Source of the DNA: Cepaea nemoralis
Lineage: Eukaryota; Mollusca; Gastropoda; Stylommatophora; Helicidae
NCBI GenBank assembly: GCA_014155875.1
Contig: JACEFZ010017629.1
Span: 57,011-121,010 of the forward strand
Direction of reading: 5' to 3'
DNA length: 64,000 bases
This document shows positions 1-14,962 of this stretch, piece after piece. The notes below the pieces were generated by a model, which worked only from the letters and a program-made list of their open reading frames with translations, was not told the origin of the DNA and ran no database searches. Position 1 is the stretch's first letter. Each line of letters begins with the position of its first letter. A program made the translations under genes and the position numbers.

Positions 1-144
1 ACAGCATCAAACGATTTAAAGTAAAATATTCGAGACCAGACTTTAAAAAAAAAAAATTAGGTGGTTTGGGGAGGAGGTATTATTAAGAGAACTACATTTC
101 AGAACTTAAATAATTGGGATCGCATTGAAATGTGATCTCATATA

Positions 145-885
145 TTTTCATGTTATCTATGACAGTTAGATCTGGGGGGAGGATCTGCATTATTCTTCCA
201 CTTTCCCAGACCCATTGTTTTAGACTTCTGTACGTTTAGTTTGGCCCCACTTACTTCACCAAACTTTCTGAAGGTATGAAGTATATTCCTTATAGATGTA
301 TTGGTTGTAGGTAAGAAAGCGGTGTCATCTGCATACACAATTAATTTCCGCTCCCATAACTCTTGTATAAATGTACCTTTAATGTTAATGTCCTGTCTAA
401 TTGCTTCTAAGAGTGGTTCTAGTATGAGTACATATAGGATTGGTGATAGTGGACACTCTTGTTTGACAGATCGTGTGATCCTGAAATTGGCAGTGACTGA
501 ACGATTCACAAGTACCTTACTTTCGGGACTTTTATACACGATTTTATCCTCTGCCCATAGTACTGTCCTATGTTGCAGTTTGCAAGTGCTTTGTGTGATT
601 ATAAGTGTAAAATTATGTCAAAGGTCTTCACCTGGTCTAGTGACAAGAGGGGGGATTAACAGTGGGTGCATGTGATGATATCTCTAATGAAGTGTGTATG
701 TTGGTGTATGTTACTGCGTTGAATGCTTCACGTTGGTCTGGATGTATGAGTAGACGTTTTTATTTTGTTTGCAAGAAATTTGCTAGAATTTTGTATTCTA
801 TATTTGAGATTGCTCGATAGTTTTTCAGCTGTGTTTTGTCTGTGTTGTCTTTAGGTATGAGTGTTACGTATGACATGTTGCAAGT
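145..885 (-). pseudogene. LINE reverse transcriptase (L1/Tx1-like), 3' part of a split copy
   Basis: This is the reverse transcriptase of a non-LTR retrotransposon, broken by stops and frameshifts. A clear piece at 539-153 carries the box with PLSPILY and the catalytic YADD followed by TAFL. Upstream on the minus strand, at about 880-740 and in other frames, LIPK, NYRAIS and YKILA match the first fingers motifs of the L1/Tx1 type. The reading breaks exactly at 885, where the large LTR element begins, and resumes at 23909 beyond it, so this piece and the one at 23909-25370 are one LINE split by insertion. The clade call rests on motifs only. Confidence 0.8.
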
Positions 886-4799
<3,914 letters not shown>

Positions 4800-6023
4800 T
4801 GTGTGGGCAACGTCCGTGAATTTAAAACTCATGGTAAAATCACAAATGGTGTATTATTGTGGGTATATGAATTCAGGGAAAACCTCTCGCAGGTAAACCA
4901 AGTCACTTCAGAATGTTATAGTGTTAGTAACAGACCTAATCACTCATTAGTATGAGCTGAGTCAAGTTTTATGTGAACCCATAATGGCTCAGATAAATAT
5001 AGGGTTTTTTGGTACAAAACTGTTCACAGGTAATATCTTGATTCTGGCAGATGCATCAGGTAGTTGGTTGTTGGATATGAGATTTGTTTTAAAACTCATA
5101 TTTTATATCTTATTGATGGGAAACTAAGTCCAGTAATGAACCTCCAGTAGTAAGGTCTCTGGGATGGTAAACTCACATAAGATAGGTAATTCAGTGAATG
5201 TTTAGAATTCATAGTCATTCCCATTTGATGTTTGAGGTATGGTTATGCTACTCTGGTATTCTCTTTAAATGGTTTAAAAGTGGTGTAGTCATGAACACAC
5301 TACTATATTATGTATCCATAAGGTTTATGTTCCTACATATGAATCATGTGTTAATTAATTATTTTGTCATTGATTATCATTGTATTTTCATGCTTGATCT
5401 GCTTGTATAATTCATGTAATATTGAAAAGTTACCAAGGCAGCAGAGAGTGATAGACAATTTTATAGATAATTAGGACAGATAAGTTAAAAATCCAATAAA
5501 TGTTTTTTAAGGGAAAAATTTAATCAACAAATGATTCAGTAGGACAGTAAATAATACCTGAGAGATGAATTAATCCAGGGGAAAATAGCAGTAACTAAAG
5601 TAAATGAACTAATGGTAAGGCCAAAACCACCACTTGCAAAAATGTAGACATAGTTAATGGAAGGGAAGGAAGGAATATGGTAAGAATTTGCAGTATTTAG
5701 GGGCACCCTAATTTAATCCTCTTTCATATAACATAACATGTTCTACAACACCGGTAGTAAAGTAAAGTGAATAAATGATGGATACTTAGGAAGAAAAGCC
5801 ATACCGACACTTATTCTACTCCACCGGTGATATGAGTAGTAGTATTAACTAACTCAGATGGCCCATATGTTAATAAACAGGGTCAACCAATATATTCACC
5901 TGGTGATGTAAGTGAAACTGATCAACTCACTTACTGACCCAACAGAATATAAGGTATTTCTTTAAATTATCCACCCCGATTCCATTATTAATGGTAGCGG
6001 AAACAGACCGTATAGGCATGTAG
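4800..6023 (+). other. Left part of the non-coding internal domain (LARD-like element)
   Basis: About 1.2 kb between the 5' LTR and the nested insertion. The longest open frame is 70 codons (5198-5410) and shows no retroelement motif. I see no gag, protease, RT or integrase remnant. The domain continues at 17770. Confidence 0.75.
4803..4819 (+). other. Primer-binding-site-like segment of the LARD-like element
   Basis: The segment starting three to four bases inside the 5' LTR reads GTGGGCAACGTCC then GTGA. The Gmr1-like element has GTCGGCTACGTCC then TGGA at the same place after its own 5' LTR (13 of 17 positions identical). The position is right for a primer-binding site. I cannot name the tRNA, so this remains an inference. 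Confidence 0.45.
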
Positions 6024-6028
6024 GAGGT

Positions 6029-8423
6029 TGTCATATATTTTTGAAGGGAGTGGGAGATCACTGTAGTGCATGCCCCATTTCTAACAAAAGAAGTAGAGCC
6101 CCATCCTCTTCTATCTTCAATAACCCCAGAATATGAACCTTGAGTTATCTGCAGGCCTCGTTCTATTAAGTATGTCTAGGAGATATAGATTATGGCCCTG
6201 GTGAGAATGGTAATTACTAACTGGGAATCTGCCCCTTCTCCAAGGATTCTTTAGCTCTGGAGCCCCCTTTTAGTTTATCAAATCTGAGGAAAGTCTGGAG
6301 AATTTTCTCAGCCTGATTTAGATGAAGAAAACATGGATATTGAGCAGTTGATAGATCTAGAGTCTTCTCTCCCCCATTTTAGTAAGTCATTATGAGTGGA
6401 TATATTGTAAACAATCAAACACATAATCAATCACATTAGATTCTGACAACATGATGTACAAAGAAGTTGTTGACTCACAGATAGGTTTGAACTGATAAAT
6501 TAACAGAAGGTCAATTCATGTTAATCATTTATTGACTGGGCCTGAGCCTTCTGGTCAGTACATACATCTCTATTGTGATTTACACAAAATATTAGAAAAG
6601 TTGCACATTGGACCATTGTCCCAGACAATCAATCAAGCATCAATATATGAGATGTCAACAAGTGTGAAACATAGTAAACATTTTGATGTTGCACATATTA
6701 AGTGTGATGGTGATGAATCAACAAGTAACTATCAGTTTCCTGAAATTGTATGTGGTGTGTACCAAGGAAAATGTAACCTGGTGACTGGAAGATTAGGTAA
6801 GCCAGGGTCCATTGACTGATGGATCCACTTCAGGTCTGCCCGTATAGCTCCACTGAAGGCCTCCCCATACTCTGCTCATGGCCAAGTCATCCTCCATCTC
6901 ACTTGTGGTTCATCTCTTTCTCTCGGCTTCCCTCTTTCAGGTCTGATTTAGGTGGTTAGTTTGCTGATGTGTTGGGTGGTTGTTGGTATGTAGCCACCAA
7001 GATCACTGATGAATATTCACATAAATATATACATTCCTACCAATACAATATTCTAGAAGTAGGTCGGAAGAAATCTAAATTCCTGAAGTAGGAACTAGTT
7101 CCCCTCCCCTCCTTTTTTCTCTAATCTAGTGTTGGGTTAATTTGGGGTGGTCAGAGTTTATCACACTGTGTACGCCTTGTCTCAGTTGGTACCTGCTGTA
7201 TGTAAGTTCTCATTTGACCTGGGGTCCGTGAACGCGTACAGTAAGACAATGACAAGAGTGAGAATATGTCAAGATGCAGGTAAATAAATGACATACATTT
7301 ATAACATGTCTTCCACTCAGTGGTGTTTATCGCGTGTATAAATAATTCTCTGTGTTTTCCCAATTAACTTCTTCTTCTTCTTGTGTCTAATAACTCTCTC
7401 CCATTATCTGTTGTTGTTGTGATGTTGAGTGTTGTGTGGTGTTGGGTTTTACGTTATGTTGAGTAATGAGTTAAGTCCACTTCGTGTGATGGTGTTCCGC
7501 GAAGCACAACTTTCTCATGTAAAGCAATTCATGTGTGCCCTTATCTAATTAAATTTGACATAAATATAAATATTAGTTCCATCAAACCCTATTTCCTCAA
7601 TAGATGAAGCAGAAAGGAAAGATTTGATTTCTCTTTCAGCTTTCTAGATCGTAAACAGGCATAGATAAGTCTGTTTTAGAACAAGGCACTTATTCTAGTA
7701 CACGAACTGTCATTTCAGCTGTAGGTAGTGATAGCATCTTTTATCAGTGTTTCTGGTGAAATGCACAAGATTGCTTTAGAATCATCACTTCTCACAGTTG
7801 TTTAGAATAGAATGTAGTAGTATAATGCACTTCTTAAAGTTAATAATTATCTCTAAGAATATCAGAGATTGCAGTTTCATCTAAGAGAATATTAGAGAGT
7901 CATTTTGCCCGGGAACGGCTCTGCATCGTTAGAATCTACTAGTCGAGCATTTTTACATTTCAGAGGTTTTAATTAATAATAATACATTTCAATTGACATT
8001 ACAAACACGGGTTACCATTACTTGATACTTGATACATCGGGTTCTTAGTCTAATCTCGGGAATCACAAGCTTACCTGGGATCCAGACATTCTGCCTCCTC
8101 TATTTGAAAATTTGGTCACACAATTTCTGACGTCTGTTCGCCAGGCATGTTTTTGCAAGAGTGCGCTGCTTATCATAATCTATACCGGCGTTGGCGCGAA
8201 AGCCGTGTCACGTGTCTGTTTCGTCCAATGGTCTTCCGAGCTTCGTCTGATGAAATCTTTCTAAGAATCCACGTCATCTGTCACTTATGCAGTTCCAGTT
8301 TCGATGTTAAGTTTTAAGTCCTAGTCTCCGTTTGCGGTTGTGAAGTCAATTTCTTTTAATGTTGTTTCCTCTTTTTGCGGCAGGTGTTGGTAAATGAATA
8401 ATGGTGGTTAGCGTCATGCTACA
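6029..8423 (-). repeat. 3' LTR of the Gmr1-like element
   Basis: 2395-bp terminal repeat. On the plus strand it begins TGTCATATAT and ends CATGCTACA. It carries a stretch (about 7776-7987) missing from the other LTR. Frames of 95 codons (6532-6819) and 70 codons (7363-7151) recur in both LTRs but show no domain, and I do not call them genes. Confidence 0.92.
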
Positions 8424-8437
8424 TGGCCCCACTCCAG
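8424..8437 (-). other. Polypurine tract of the Gmr1-like element
   Basis: Read on the minus strand, GGAGTGGGGCCA abuts the start of the 3' LTR. That is the expected place and composition for the plus-strand primer of reverse transcription. Confidence 0.65.
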
Positions 8438-8473
8438 ATTGTTCTATGGTATGGAACTATGTTTCCAACATTT

Positions 8474-10039
8474 TCAGTTATCAAGCTGTTCCCATTTTTC
8501 CTCCCTTGTGTTCTCTTCTGCATCTGATTGACCTGGTTCATCAGGCACTGGGTGTCGACTCAGGAAGTCCGCTCCCACATTCATTTTCCCAGGAACATAC
8601 TCAACCTGGAACGAGTAAGGTTGAAGAAGCAGCGACCACCTCATAAGTCGGGCATTCAGAGTCTTAGATGCTGCGAGAAACATGAGTGGTTGATGGTCAC
8701 ATTGCACTGTGAAATGTTTGCCATATAGGTATGCTTGAAATTTCTGTACACTCCATACGAGCGCAAGACATTCTCTCTCGATAGTACTGTAATTTCTCTC
8801 TGCTGCATTCAATTTCCTGCTAGCATAGGCTACAGGGAATAGCTCTGATGGTACATCTCCCTTTCTCTGCAACAGCGTTGCCCCAATTCCTATGTTACTG
8901 GCATCGGTGCGCAGCACGAATGGTTGGTCGAGGTCTGGTAGATGTAAGACTGGATGAGCAGTTAATGCCTGCTTTAGTGCTGTGAAAGCTCTCTCACAGT
9001 CAGCTGACCAAGTGACTTTCTCTGGTTTCCCCTTTTTGGTAAGATCCGTTAAAGGTGCTGACAGAGTATTGAAGTCCTTGATGTATTTTTGATAGAATCC
9101 ACATAAGGATACAAATGATCTTACATCCTTCTTTGTTTTTGGACGAGGTGCTCTCTGGAGTTTGTCCACATTTCCCTCTTGTGGAGTTATCAGTCCATGA
9201 GATAGCTTATGACCTAGAAAGTGCAATTCTTGGAATCCTATCTGACACTTCTTTGGTCTAGCCGTCAATCCAGTTTCTCTGAGGCGCCTGAACAAAAGAT
9301 GCAGGGTTTCTACATGCTCTTCAAATGTTTCAGTGGCGATCAGGATGTCATCCATGAAGTGACTGATGTCTGGATGCTGTAGTGAGTCAAGTAATTTTCT
9401 CATCATACGTGTAAAAACGCTGGGAGCATTACTTAATCCGAATGGAAGAACGTTGAACTTATAGTGTCCTCCAGGCGTGCTGAAAGCTAACCATGGTCTA
9501 ACTTCCGGTTTTACAGGAATCTGGTAATATCCCTTACTGAGATCAATCCTAGTAAAGTACTTAGCTCGGTTGAGTGCTGTGAAGAGTTTATTCTGATCAG
9601 GCAGAGGTTCTGCTTGGAATTCAGTAATAGCATTGAGCTGTCGATAATCGATGCACAATCTATGTTCTCCACTTGGCTTTCTCAATAAGACGACGCTAGC
9701 ACTGTAAGGTGATTCAGATGGTGAGATTATTCCTGCGGTGAGCAGCTGTTGTATTTCTTCCCCTAAAGTCTTTTGCTTTGCATCAGGAATTGGGTAAGTC
9801 TTGACTCGCACAGGCACTGTGTCATTTAACTTAATGTCAAATTCCTCCAAATCAGTTCTTCCTGGCTTATCAGTAAGTACTTCTGCATATTTTGCCATAC
9901 GTTCCCTAATCTGCTTTTGCTGATCCTTTGTTAAGTTGGGATTGATTTCCACATCCTTAAAGGTCTCTTTGGCTTGCAGTTGGCACTCGACTCCCATTGT
10001 TGATCCTTCTTCGACTTCAGTAGCCAGACTCATGGCCAT
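8474..10039 (-). CDS. pol: Reverse transcriptase-RNase H of the Gmr1-like element
   Basis: 521 codons encoding the RNA-dependent DNA polymerase and RNase H that copy the element's RNA into DNA. RT fingers and palm run from about residue 60 to 260, with YRQLNAI near 132, RIDLSKGY with catalytic D166, and FMDD at 228-231 in place of the usual Y/FVDD. The connection is followed by RNase H at about 374-495 with acidic residues near D379, E421-E423, D448 and D491, ending in ADFLSR. The frame closes soon after RNase H with no integrase behind it, which supports RT-RNase H as the last pol domains. The open frame extends upstream without a Met to about 10098. No internal stop, so this part looks intact. 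Confidence 0.95.
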   Translation of the reverse strand: MAMSLATEVEEGSTMGVECQLQAKETFKDVEINPNLTKDQQKQIRERMAKYAEVLTDKPGRTDLEEFDIKLNDTVPVRVKTYPIPDAKQKTLGEEIQQLLTAGIISPSESPYSASVVLLRKPSGEHRLCIDYRQLNAITEFQAEPLPDQNKLFTALNRAKYFTRIDLSKGYYQIPVKPEVRPWLAFSTPGGHYKFNVLPFGLSNAPSVFTRMMRKLLDSLQHPDISHFMDDILIATETFEEHVETLHLLFRRLRETGLTARPKKCQIGFQELHFLGHKLSHGLITPQEGNVDKLQRAPRPKTKKDVRSFVSLCGFYQKYIKDFNTLSAPLTDLTKKGKPEKVTWSADCERAFTALKQALTAHPVLHLPDLDQPFVLRTDASNIGIGATLLQRKGDVPSELFPVAYASRKLNAAERNYSTIERECLALVWSVQKFQAYLYGKHFTVQCDHQPLMFLAASKTLNARLMRWSLLLQPYSFQVEYVPGKMNVGADFLSRHPVPDEPGQSDAEENTREEKWEQLDN

Positions 10040-10088
10040 CAGATGTGCAGGTTCGTTGGTTGAGGGTCTGTCACAGGATAAAGTAACT

Positions 10089-12120
10089 TGTCAGTCGATC
10101 AATGATAACCAAACCCGACATTATTTTGCTAACACAATCGACTCTGTTATGGTGAACAAACTGAGGGAAATACGTCGGTACAGATTCTCGACACCTGGTC
10201 AACAGTGTGTATGAGATCAAAGGGAGTCACGTAGAGTTGTCTACACACAATCGACAGTATGATGACAGGATGTTGTTCGAGAGGTGTGTACTGGCGACAT
10301 TTGTCTACAAAACGGAAGTTGGTCGTTGCAAGTGATAGACAGAATGCCTGCTAGAGGTCAGAAGGATTCTGTAATGGGAGAAAGGTCTCCGGCTTACAGA
10401 CAACCCGGATATTTGTTGGATGAGACAAAGAACTCCACAGATCAAAAGGAAACTTGACAGCTAATTGGCTCTGGTTAGTCTGGAAACAGGAGGACAAAGC
10501 CAGATTCTGGATTGATTGGCGTCTGGACTTCCTGGTGACTCACTCAAGCACCCATATAAAACCCAGTGCAGTAAACAGGTGGATGGAGTCGAGGAAAACA
10601 TTCTGAAGTGTAGAATTGGGGATAATCCCGAGTTGTGTTATATTAGAGGGACTAGCTTATCTTAGTAGTGATAGTTATCCACGGACATAGATCCAATCGG
10701 ATTGCCTAGTTTCTCGAGTAACAACAGGAATAGACATATGGTAGGCAGTTAATTATATCTAACTTAAGAGTATGATTATGAATAGAGTACAGTACTGTGT
10801 AGTGATATAATGTATTATGATTAGTGATAGAATGTTCTATAAGTGCGGTGCTAGAAAGTATCATAGGAGCGTCGGCACTAGTATTCTATTGTGTGGCTTC
10901 ATGTAGCTTGTGTTATATATAATTTTACTCGGGAAGTTGAGGACAATGTAGTGGAATAATAATTAGAGAGATTAAGGATGGTTGAGAGGGAGGAGGGGAA
11001 TGTGTAATGGTAGGATCTTCAGTAGGGCATCTGCTGGGTTTCTACCCGTTCCTTTAGTCTTTCCTGGTGTTGCCATGTCTCAGATCATATGATTGAGTTA
11101 TTTGGCCGTATGACAGAGATCGGATCTCTGTTATAGATCTGAGTGCTGTGATTGGCCTACATTTGCCCAATTCTGGCCAGGACTGAGTTGCCCTCACCAT
11201 GATGTTATCTGCTCTACAGGTTCCATGTACAGTTCCCCTTGAGTGTGAGAGGGTTTACTTCGAAGAAGCAGTTTCAAAGTTTGACAATGATGGCTCAGCA
11301 TCTGAAGACAGAGGTTGCTGAGAGGCCGCTACATAGGGCTTATACCCAAGTTGGTTTGCGGGAACCTGGCTTCTGCTGAGCAGGACATGTTGACGAGAGG
11401 GAGGTTTAGCCAAGTGATAGATGTACCAATAAACAGTCAGAACATTGCATAATTTATACTGATACCCAGAACAGTTAGATTGTGGTGTTAATATGAGGAA
11501 TCTTTAGAACCAGTGACTCTAGATCCATTAAGATTTCTCCACTAACAGTGACAATAGGATTAGAATTTCCTGATTAACAATCCGTTAAATAACCGAGGAA
11601 GTTCATAATGTGAATCAGACTCTAATTAGACAGTGTTTGTCAGGGGTGTCCAAGCATCCTAGTGATTCCAGAGACAACGGAGGAAGTCTTCACGTGACCG
11701 GAGGAGCATCACCTGGGTGAGGCTACCTGTATGGGATACATGGTGCTGGTGTGTCTTCAGCACAGGGATGAGAATGAACTACTCTTGAACACTGATCTGA
11801 GTCTATAGACGATTTAGAATACACGTCACACATTCTACACCTTATACACACATACACTTCTCCTACATATACTCTTTGCTTTAATAAATTTATTGTTTTT
11901 ATTTGTTGAAGCGAGAGCTGTCAAGTGTGTTATCTTGGAGAAGAATGAGAGGGGGCATGATCCAGGGGTGAGTAAGAGTGAGAGGAAGGTGTCTTCAGAT
12001 TGAGGGAGTGTGTGGACGGAGTCTGCTGGATATCTCCAGAATAGAGATATTGAATTAAAACAAATGTGGGTATCGATTCTCTTCACTCCAGGGACGACAC
12101 TAAAGTGGTAAAGAAGAACA
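10089..12120. mobile_element. Candidate solo LTR or other insert between integrase and RT
   Basis: The 2-kb stretch between the end of integrase and the start of RT has no long coding frame. It starts TG and ends CA, and is directly flanked by AGTAACT (10082-10088 and 12121-12127). It holds a TATA-like box on the plus strand (CATATAAAACCC near 10553) and AATAAA-like signals near 11883. This suggests a solo LTR, but seven bases is too long for a normal LTR target duplication, and removing the segment would not leave integrase and RT in one frame. It may instead be a native spacer of the element. Confidence 0.35.
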
Positions 12121-13534
12121 AGTAACTAATACGACATTCATTCTTTACACACACACGACAGGGTCTTTCATGAAACTTCTTCAAGAGGTTTATGTGAAAT
12201 ACTTTCATCTTGCCCTTGACTGAAATTCTGTAGTTGGTACGTGAGATCTTCTCCGTCACTACATAAGGTCCTCTCCATCCTATTTGCAGCTTATTCTGAC
12301 TGGTTGGAAGCAGCAACATCACCTTCTCTCCTACCTCTAACTCTCTATCCTTTGCCTTGCGGTTGAAGTTACGAGCAATTCTTCGTCTGGCTTGACGTAG
12401 ATTGACATTCGCTTGTTTCCAACTGTGTTGTAAACGATTTTTCAACTCGGCAACATATGTAGATGCAGTCACGACTGTATCATCTGTAGTATTATCAGTC
12501 CACGTTCGAAGTAACGCCTCCAGTGGTCCCTTTATCGGTCGTCCAAACAACAGTGTGGCTGGAGCAAAACCTGTTGAGTGATGGGGTACTTCCCTGTAAG
12601 CGAATAAAGCTGCGGGTAAATACAAGTGCCAATCCTCTGTCTTCTCCTGGGCAATTTTGCGCAGGATACTAATCAATGTCCCATTCCACCTTTCCACAAG
12701 TCCATTTGACTGAGGGTGATATGGTGAACTGAAGATATGGCGTGCATGAAAAAGTCTGAAGGTCTCTTCCATGAGCTTACCACGAAACTGTGAACCGTTA
12801 TCCGTCAAGATCCTTTGTGGGAATCCTAGACGTGTGAATATTCCTAATAATGCATCAGCGACGTGTTTGGAGTCACAGCTGGGCATAGGAACTGCTTCGG
12901 CCCACATGGTTGTTGTGTCCACAAGCGTTAATATGAATCGGTTTCGCCTCTTCGTTGCTGAGAGAGGTCCGATGATGTCTACAGCCACTTTCTCAAATGG
13001 AATTCCAGTGATTGGCGATTCACCCAACATTGCCGGTGGTGTCCGGTGTTTTGGTGATACTTTCTGACACTGTGGGCATGATTTTACAAACCGTTGTATG
13101 TCTGAATTCATCCCTGGCCAAATGTAGTGAGTGGTAATCCGCTGTGTAGTAGCGTTGATACCCATGCGCCCACTGAATGGTAGACTATGACCCATCTCTA
13201 AGATCTGAGTCCTGTATTGAGTTGGTACAACAAGTTGATTAAACTCTTGTCCAGCTCGTCCTGCTTTTCTGTAAAGAAGTGATGACTTCATGAACAGATC
13301 ACCTTTACGTGGAGGTAAATGTGATTTTGGCAGTTTTCTGAAGCAGGGTTCCAAGGTGCTGTCGGCTTCTTGTGCTCTCTTCAGTTCCTCCGTTCGAGGG
13401 ATTGGCGTAGTTGTTTCTGGAGTTTTTGTTGCCTGGGATCGAGTGGTCATGGTCGCCATCGCCACAGGTTGAACAGGTTCTCCTAGAACGATAAATCTAC
13501 GGCCGAGGATTACAGGATATATCGGATCGTCCAA
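12083..13534 (-). CDS. pol: Protease C-terminus and integrase of the Gmr1-like element
   Basis: 483 codons. The first residues (YPVILGRRF) match the C-terminal part of a retropepsin, so the reading continues the protease begun in the upstream frame. Integrase follows: a zinc-binding HHCC module (H116, H136, C153, C156), a DDE core with D186 (VAVDII), D245 (LTDNGSQF) and E281 (LVERWN), exactly 35 residues between the last two, and a GPY/F module near residue 422 (GWRGPY). Integrase joins the cDNA to host DNA in the nucleus. The frame is the same as gag, separated by one TAG at 13570-13568. Its place before RT rather than after it is the key oddity. Confidence 0.94.
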   Translation of the reverse strand: MDDPIYPVILGRRFIVLGEPVQPVAMATMTTRSQATKTPETTTPIPRTEELKRAQEADSTLEPCFRKLPKSHLPPRKGDLFMKSSLLYRKAGRAGQEFNQLVVPTQYRTQILEMGHSLPFSGRMGINATTQRITTHYIWPGMNSDIQRFVKSCPQCQKVSPKHRTPPAMLGESPITGIPFEKVAVDIIGPLSATKRRNRFILTLVDTTTMWAEAVPMPSCDSKHVADALLGIFTRLGFPQRILTDNGSQFRGKLMEETFRLFHARHIFSSPYHPQSNGLVERWNGTLISILRKIAQEKTEDWHLYLPAALFAYREVPHHSTGFAPATLLFGRPIKGPLEALLRTWTDNTTDDTVVTASTYVAELKNRLQHSWKQANVNLRQARRRIARNFNRKAKDRELEVGEKVMLLLPTSQNKLQIGWRGPYVVTEKISRTNYRISVKGKMKVFHINLLKKFHERPCRVCVKNECRISYLFFFTTLVSSLE

Positions 13535-13567
13535 GACTGCTGCCTTGATTGTCCCAGTGACATACCG

Positions 13568-14962
13568 CTAGGCTATGTTCACTTTTGCCACTGGAAGAGA
13601 CATATTTGTTGAACTCTTCAGTGGTCCCTGTAATTCCACTATTTCCTCTGTCACCTGTTCAGGGTGAACTAAGGATGATGAAACAACACAGTCATACGAT
13701 AATCCAGTATCATATAAACAAGATGGATTTAGCAAGATGGATTCTACAACCGGAATACGAGATGATGTGTCTTGATGAGGTGTCTGTTTGGACGTTTCAC
13801 CAGTGCTCACTTTTTTCTCTTTTCGGTTGGCCAAACATGCCGCTGTGTGTGGAGGTGGCTTCTTCCTGCAATTCTGAAATGTGTGACCTCTAATTTTGCA
13901 ATGGGTACAGAATGGTTTGTCCTCCTTCGGCGCTGTTTGGACTGAGTTTTGAGTGTTTTTCTGGGATTTCCCCTTTTTCCCGGTGGCTACAGTGTTTTCA
14001 CCCTCTTTTGGCTGTGGAGTTTTGTTTTGAGAGGGGGTGTTGTTCGAACGTCCCTTTCCTTCCATCTCCTTCTGAGATTTCTCAAATCTCTCTGCCAGGA
14101 TGATTATAGTTTCCAGGCGGTCAGCCCCGTTTTGGGTTAAGAATGCCTTCATTTCGTTCTGCATTTTCCCCTTGATCTGATCAATGATGATCATTTCACG
14201 GAGTCCTTCAAAACTTTCCTCAAATCCTCCCAAGCAAGTCCATCTTTGTATGTATGACTTCAGTCTTTCCACTAGTTGCGCATAACTCTCACCCGGTTCC
14301 TTCCTTGCAGTTTTGAACCTGAGTTTATAAGATTCGGCGTCCACTTCGAATCGGCTCAAGAGTGCCGTCTTAAGTGTTGTGTAGTTCTGTTGTTCCTCTC
14401 TAGTGAGGCGCGAGAACACATCATACGCCGTGGATCTTAAGGCCTGTGCTAACTTCGTCGCCCATCTACTTTCTTCAAGCCCACAGCTGACAGCCATTGC
14501 CTCGAAGCGTGATAAAAATCCTTCGATGTGGTCAGTCTGTTCATTAAAGGGTTCCAGAGGAAATGACATAGCTCCTGAATTAAGTTGAAAGACGTGAGGA
14601 GGTGGTTCTGTCACTGGCGATCCTGATGAGGTTGAGGGTGTAGGACCACTCCCTTTCTCTATTCTCCAGATCTCCACTTCAATCTCCATTCTCCTCAACT
14701 CCAGTTGGTGTTGACGCTCTCTCTCCTTATCTTCCATTTCAGCCTGTAGTCGTTTCTCTTTCTCCTCCAATTCTGCCTGAAGTCCTTTTTCCCTCTCAGC
14801 CAATTCAGCCTGAAGCTGTTTTTCTTTGAGAGCCAATTCCGCTTGCAGTCTTTCTCTTTTGTCGAATGCATCTGAAACATAGTTAGCTAGCTCAAGGCCA
14901 TCTAACCCGCATTCCCTACCTGTTTCTGTTATTTGGGCTCTAAACTTTGCAGTTTCCGCCAT
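13568..14962 (-). CDS. gag: Gag with N-terminal half of protease, Gmr1-like element
   Basis: 464 codons. A long charged coiled coil (about 34-100, with repeated LQAEL) is followed by a capsid region at 125-300. Residues about 209-280 (SYKLRFKTAR onwards) resemble the SCAN domain, which is known to derive from Gmr1-type gag. A CCHC zinc knuckle is at C352, C355, H360, C365. A retropepsin active site DTG lies at 418-420, so protease begins in this frame. The frame ends in TAG, and the protease's ILGR motif lies just beyond in the same frame. The start Met follows the primer-site region by about 580 bases and is the first Met of the frame. Confidence 0.93.
   Translation of the reverse strand: MAETAKFRAQITETGRECGLDGLELANYVSDAFDKRERLQAELALKEKQLQAELAEREKGLQAELEEKEKRLQAEMEDKERERQHQLELRRMEIEVEIWRIEKGSGPTPSTSSGSPVTEPPPHVFQLNSGAMSFPLEPFNEQTDHIEGFLSRFEAMAVSCGLEESRWATKLAQALRSTAYDVFSRLTREEQQNYTTLKTALLSRFEVDAESYKLRFKTARKEPGESYAQLVERLKSYIQRWTCLGGFEESFEGLREMIIIDQIKGKMQNEMKAFLTQNGADRLETIIILAERFEKSQKEMEGKGRSNNTPSQNKTPQPKEGENTVATGKKGKSQKNTQNSVQTAPKEDKPFCTHCKIRGHTFQNCRKKPPPHTAACLANRKEKKVSTGETSKQTPHQDTSSRIPVVESILLNPSCLYDTGLSYDCVVSSSLVHPEQVTEEIVELQGPLKSSTNMSLPVAKVNIA

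Noticed and set aside
6532..6819. 95-codon frame kept in both Gmr1-like LTRs
   Set aside because: The LTRs are recent copies of one sequence, so identity is no evidence of selection; one substitution changes an amino acid and no domain is visible.
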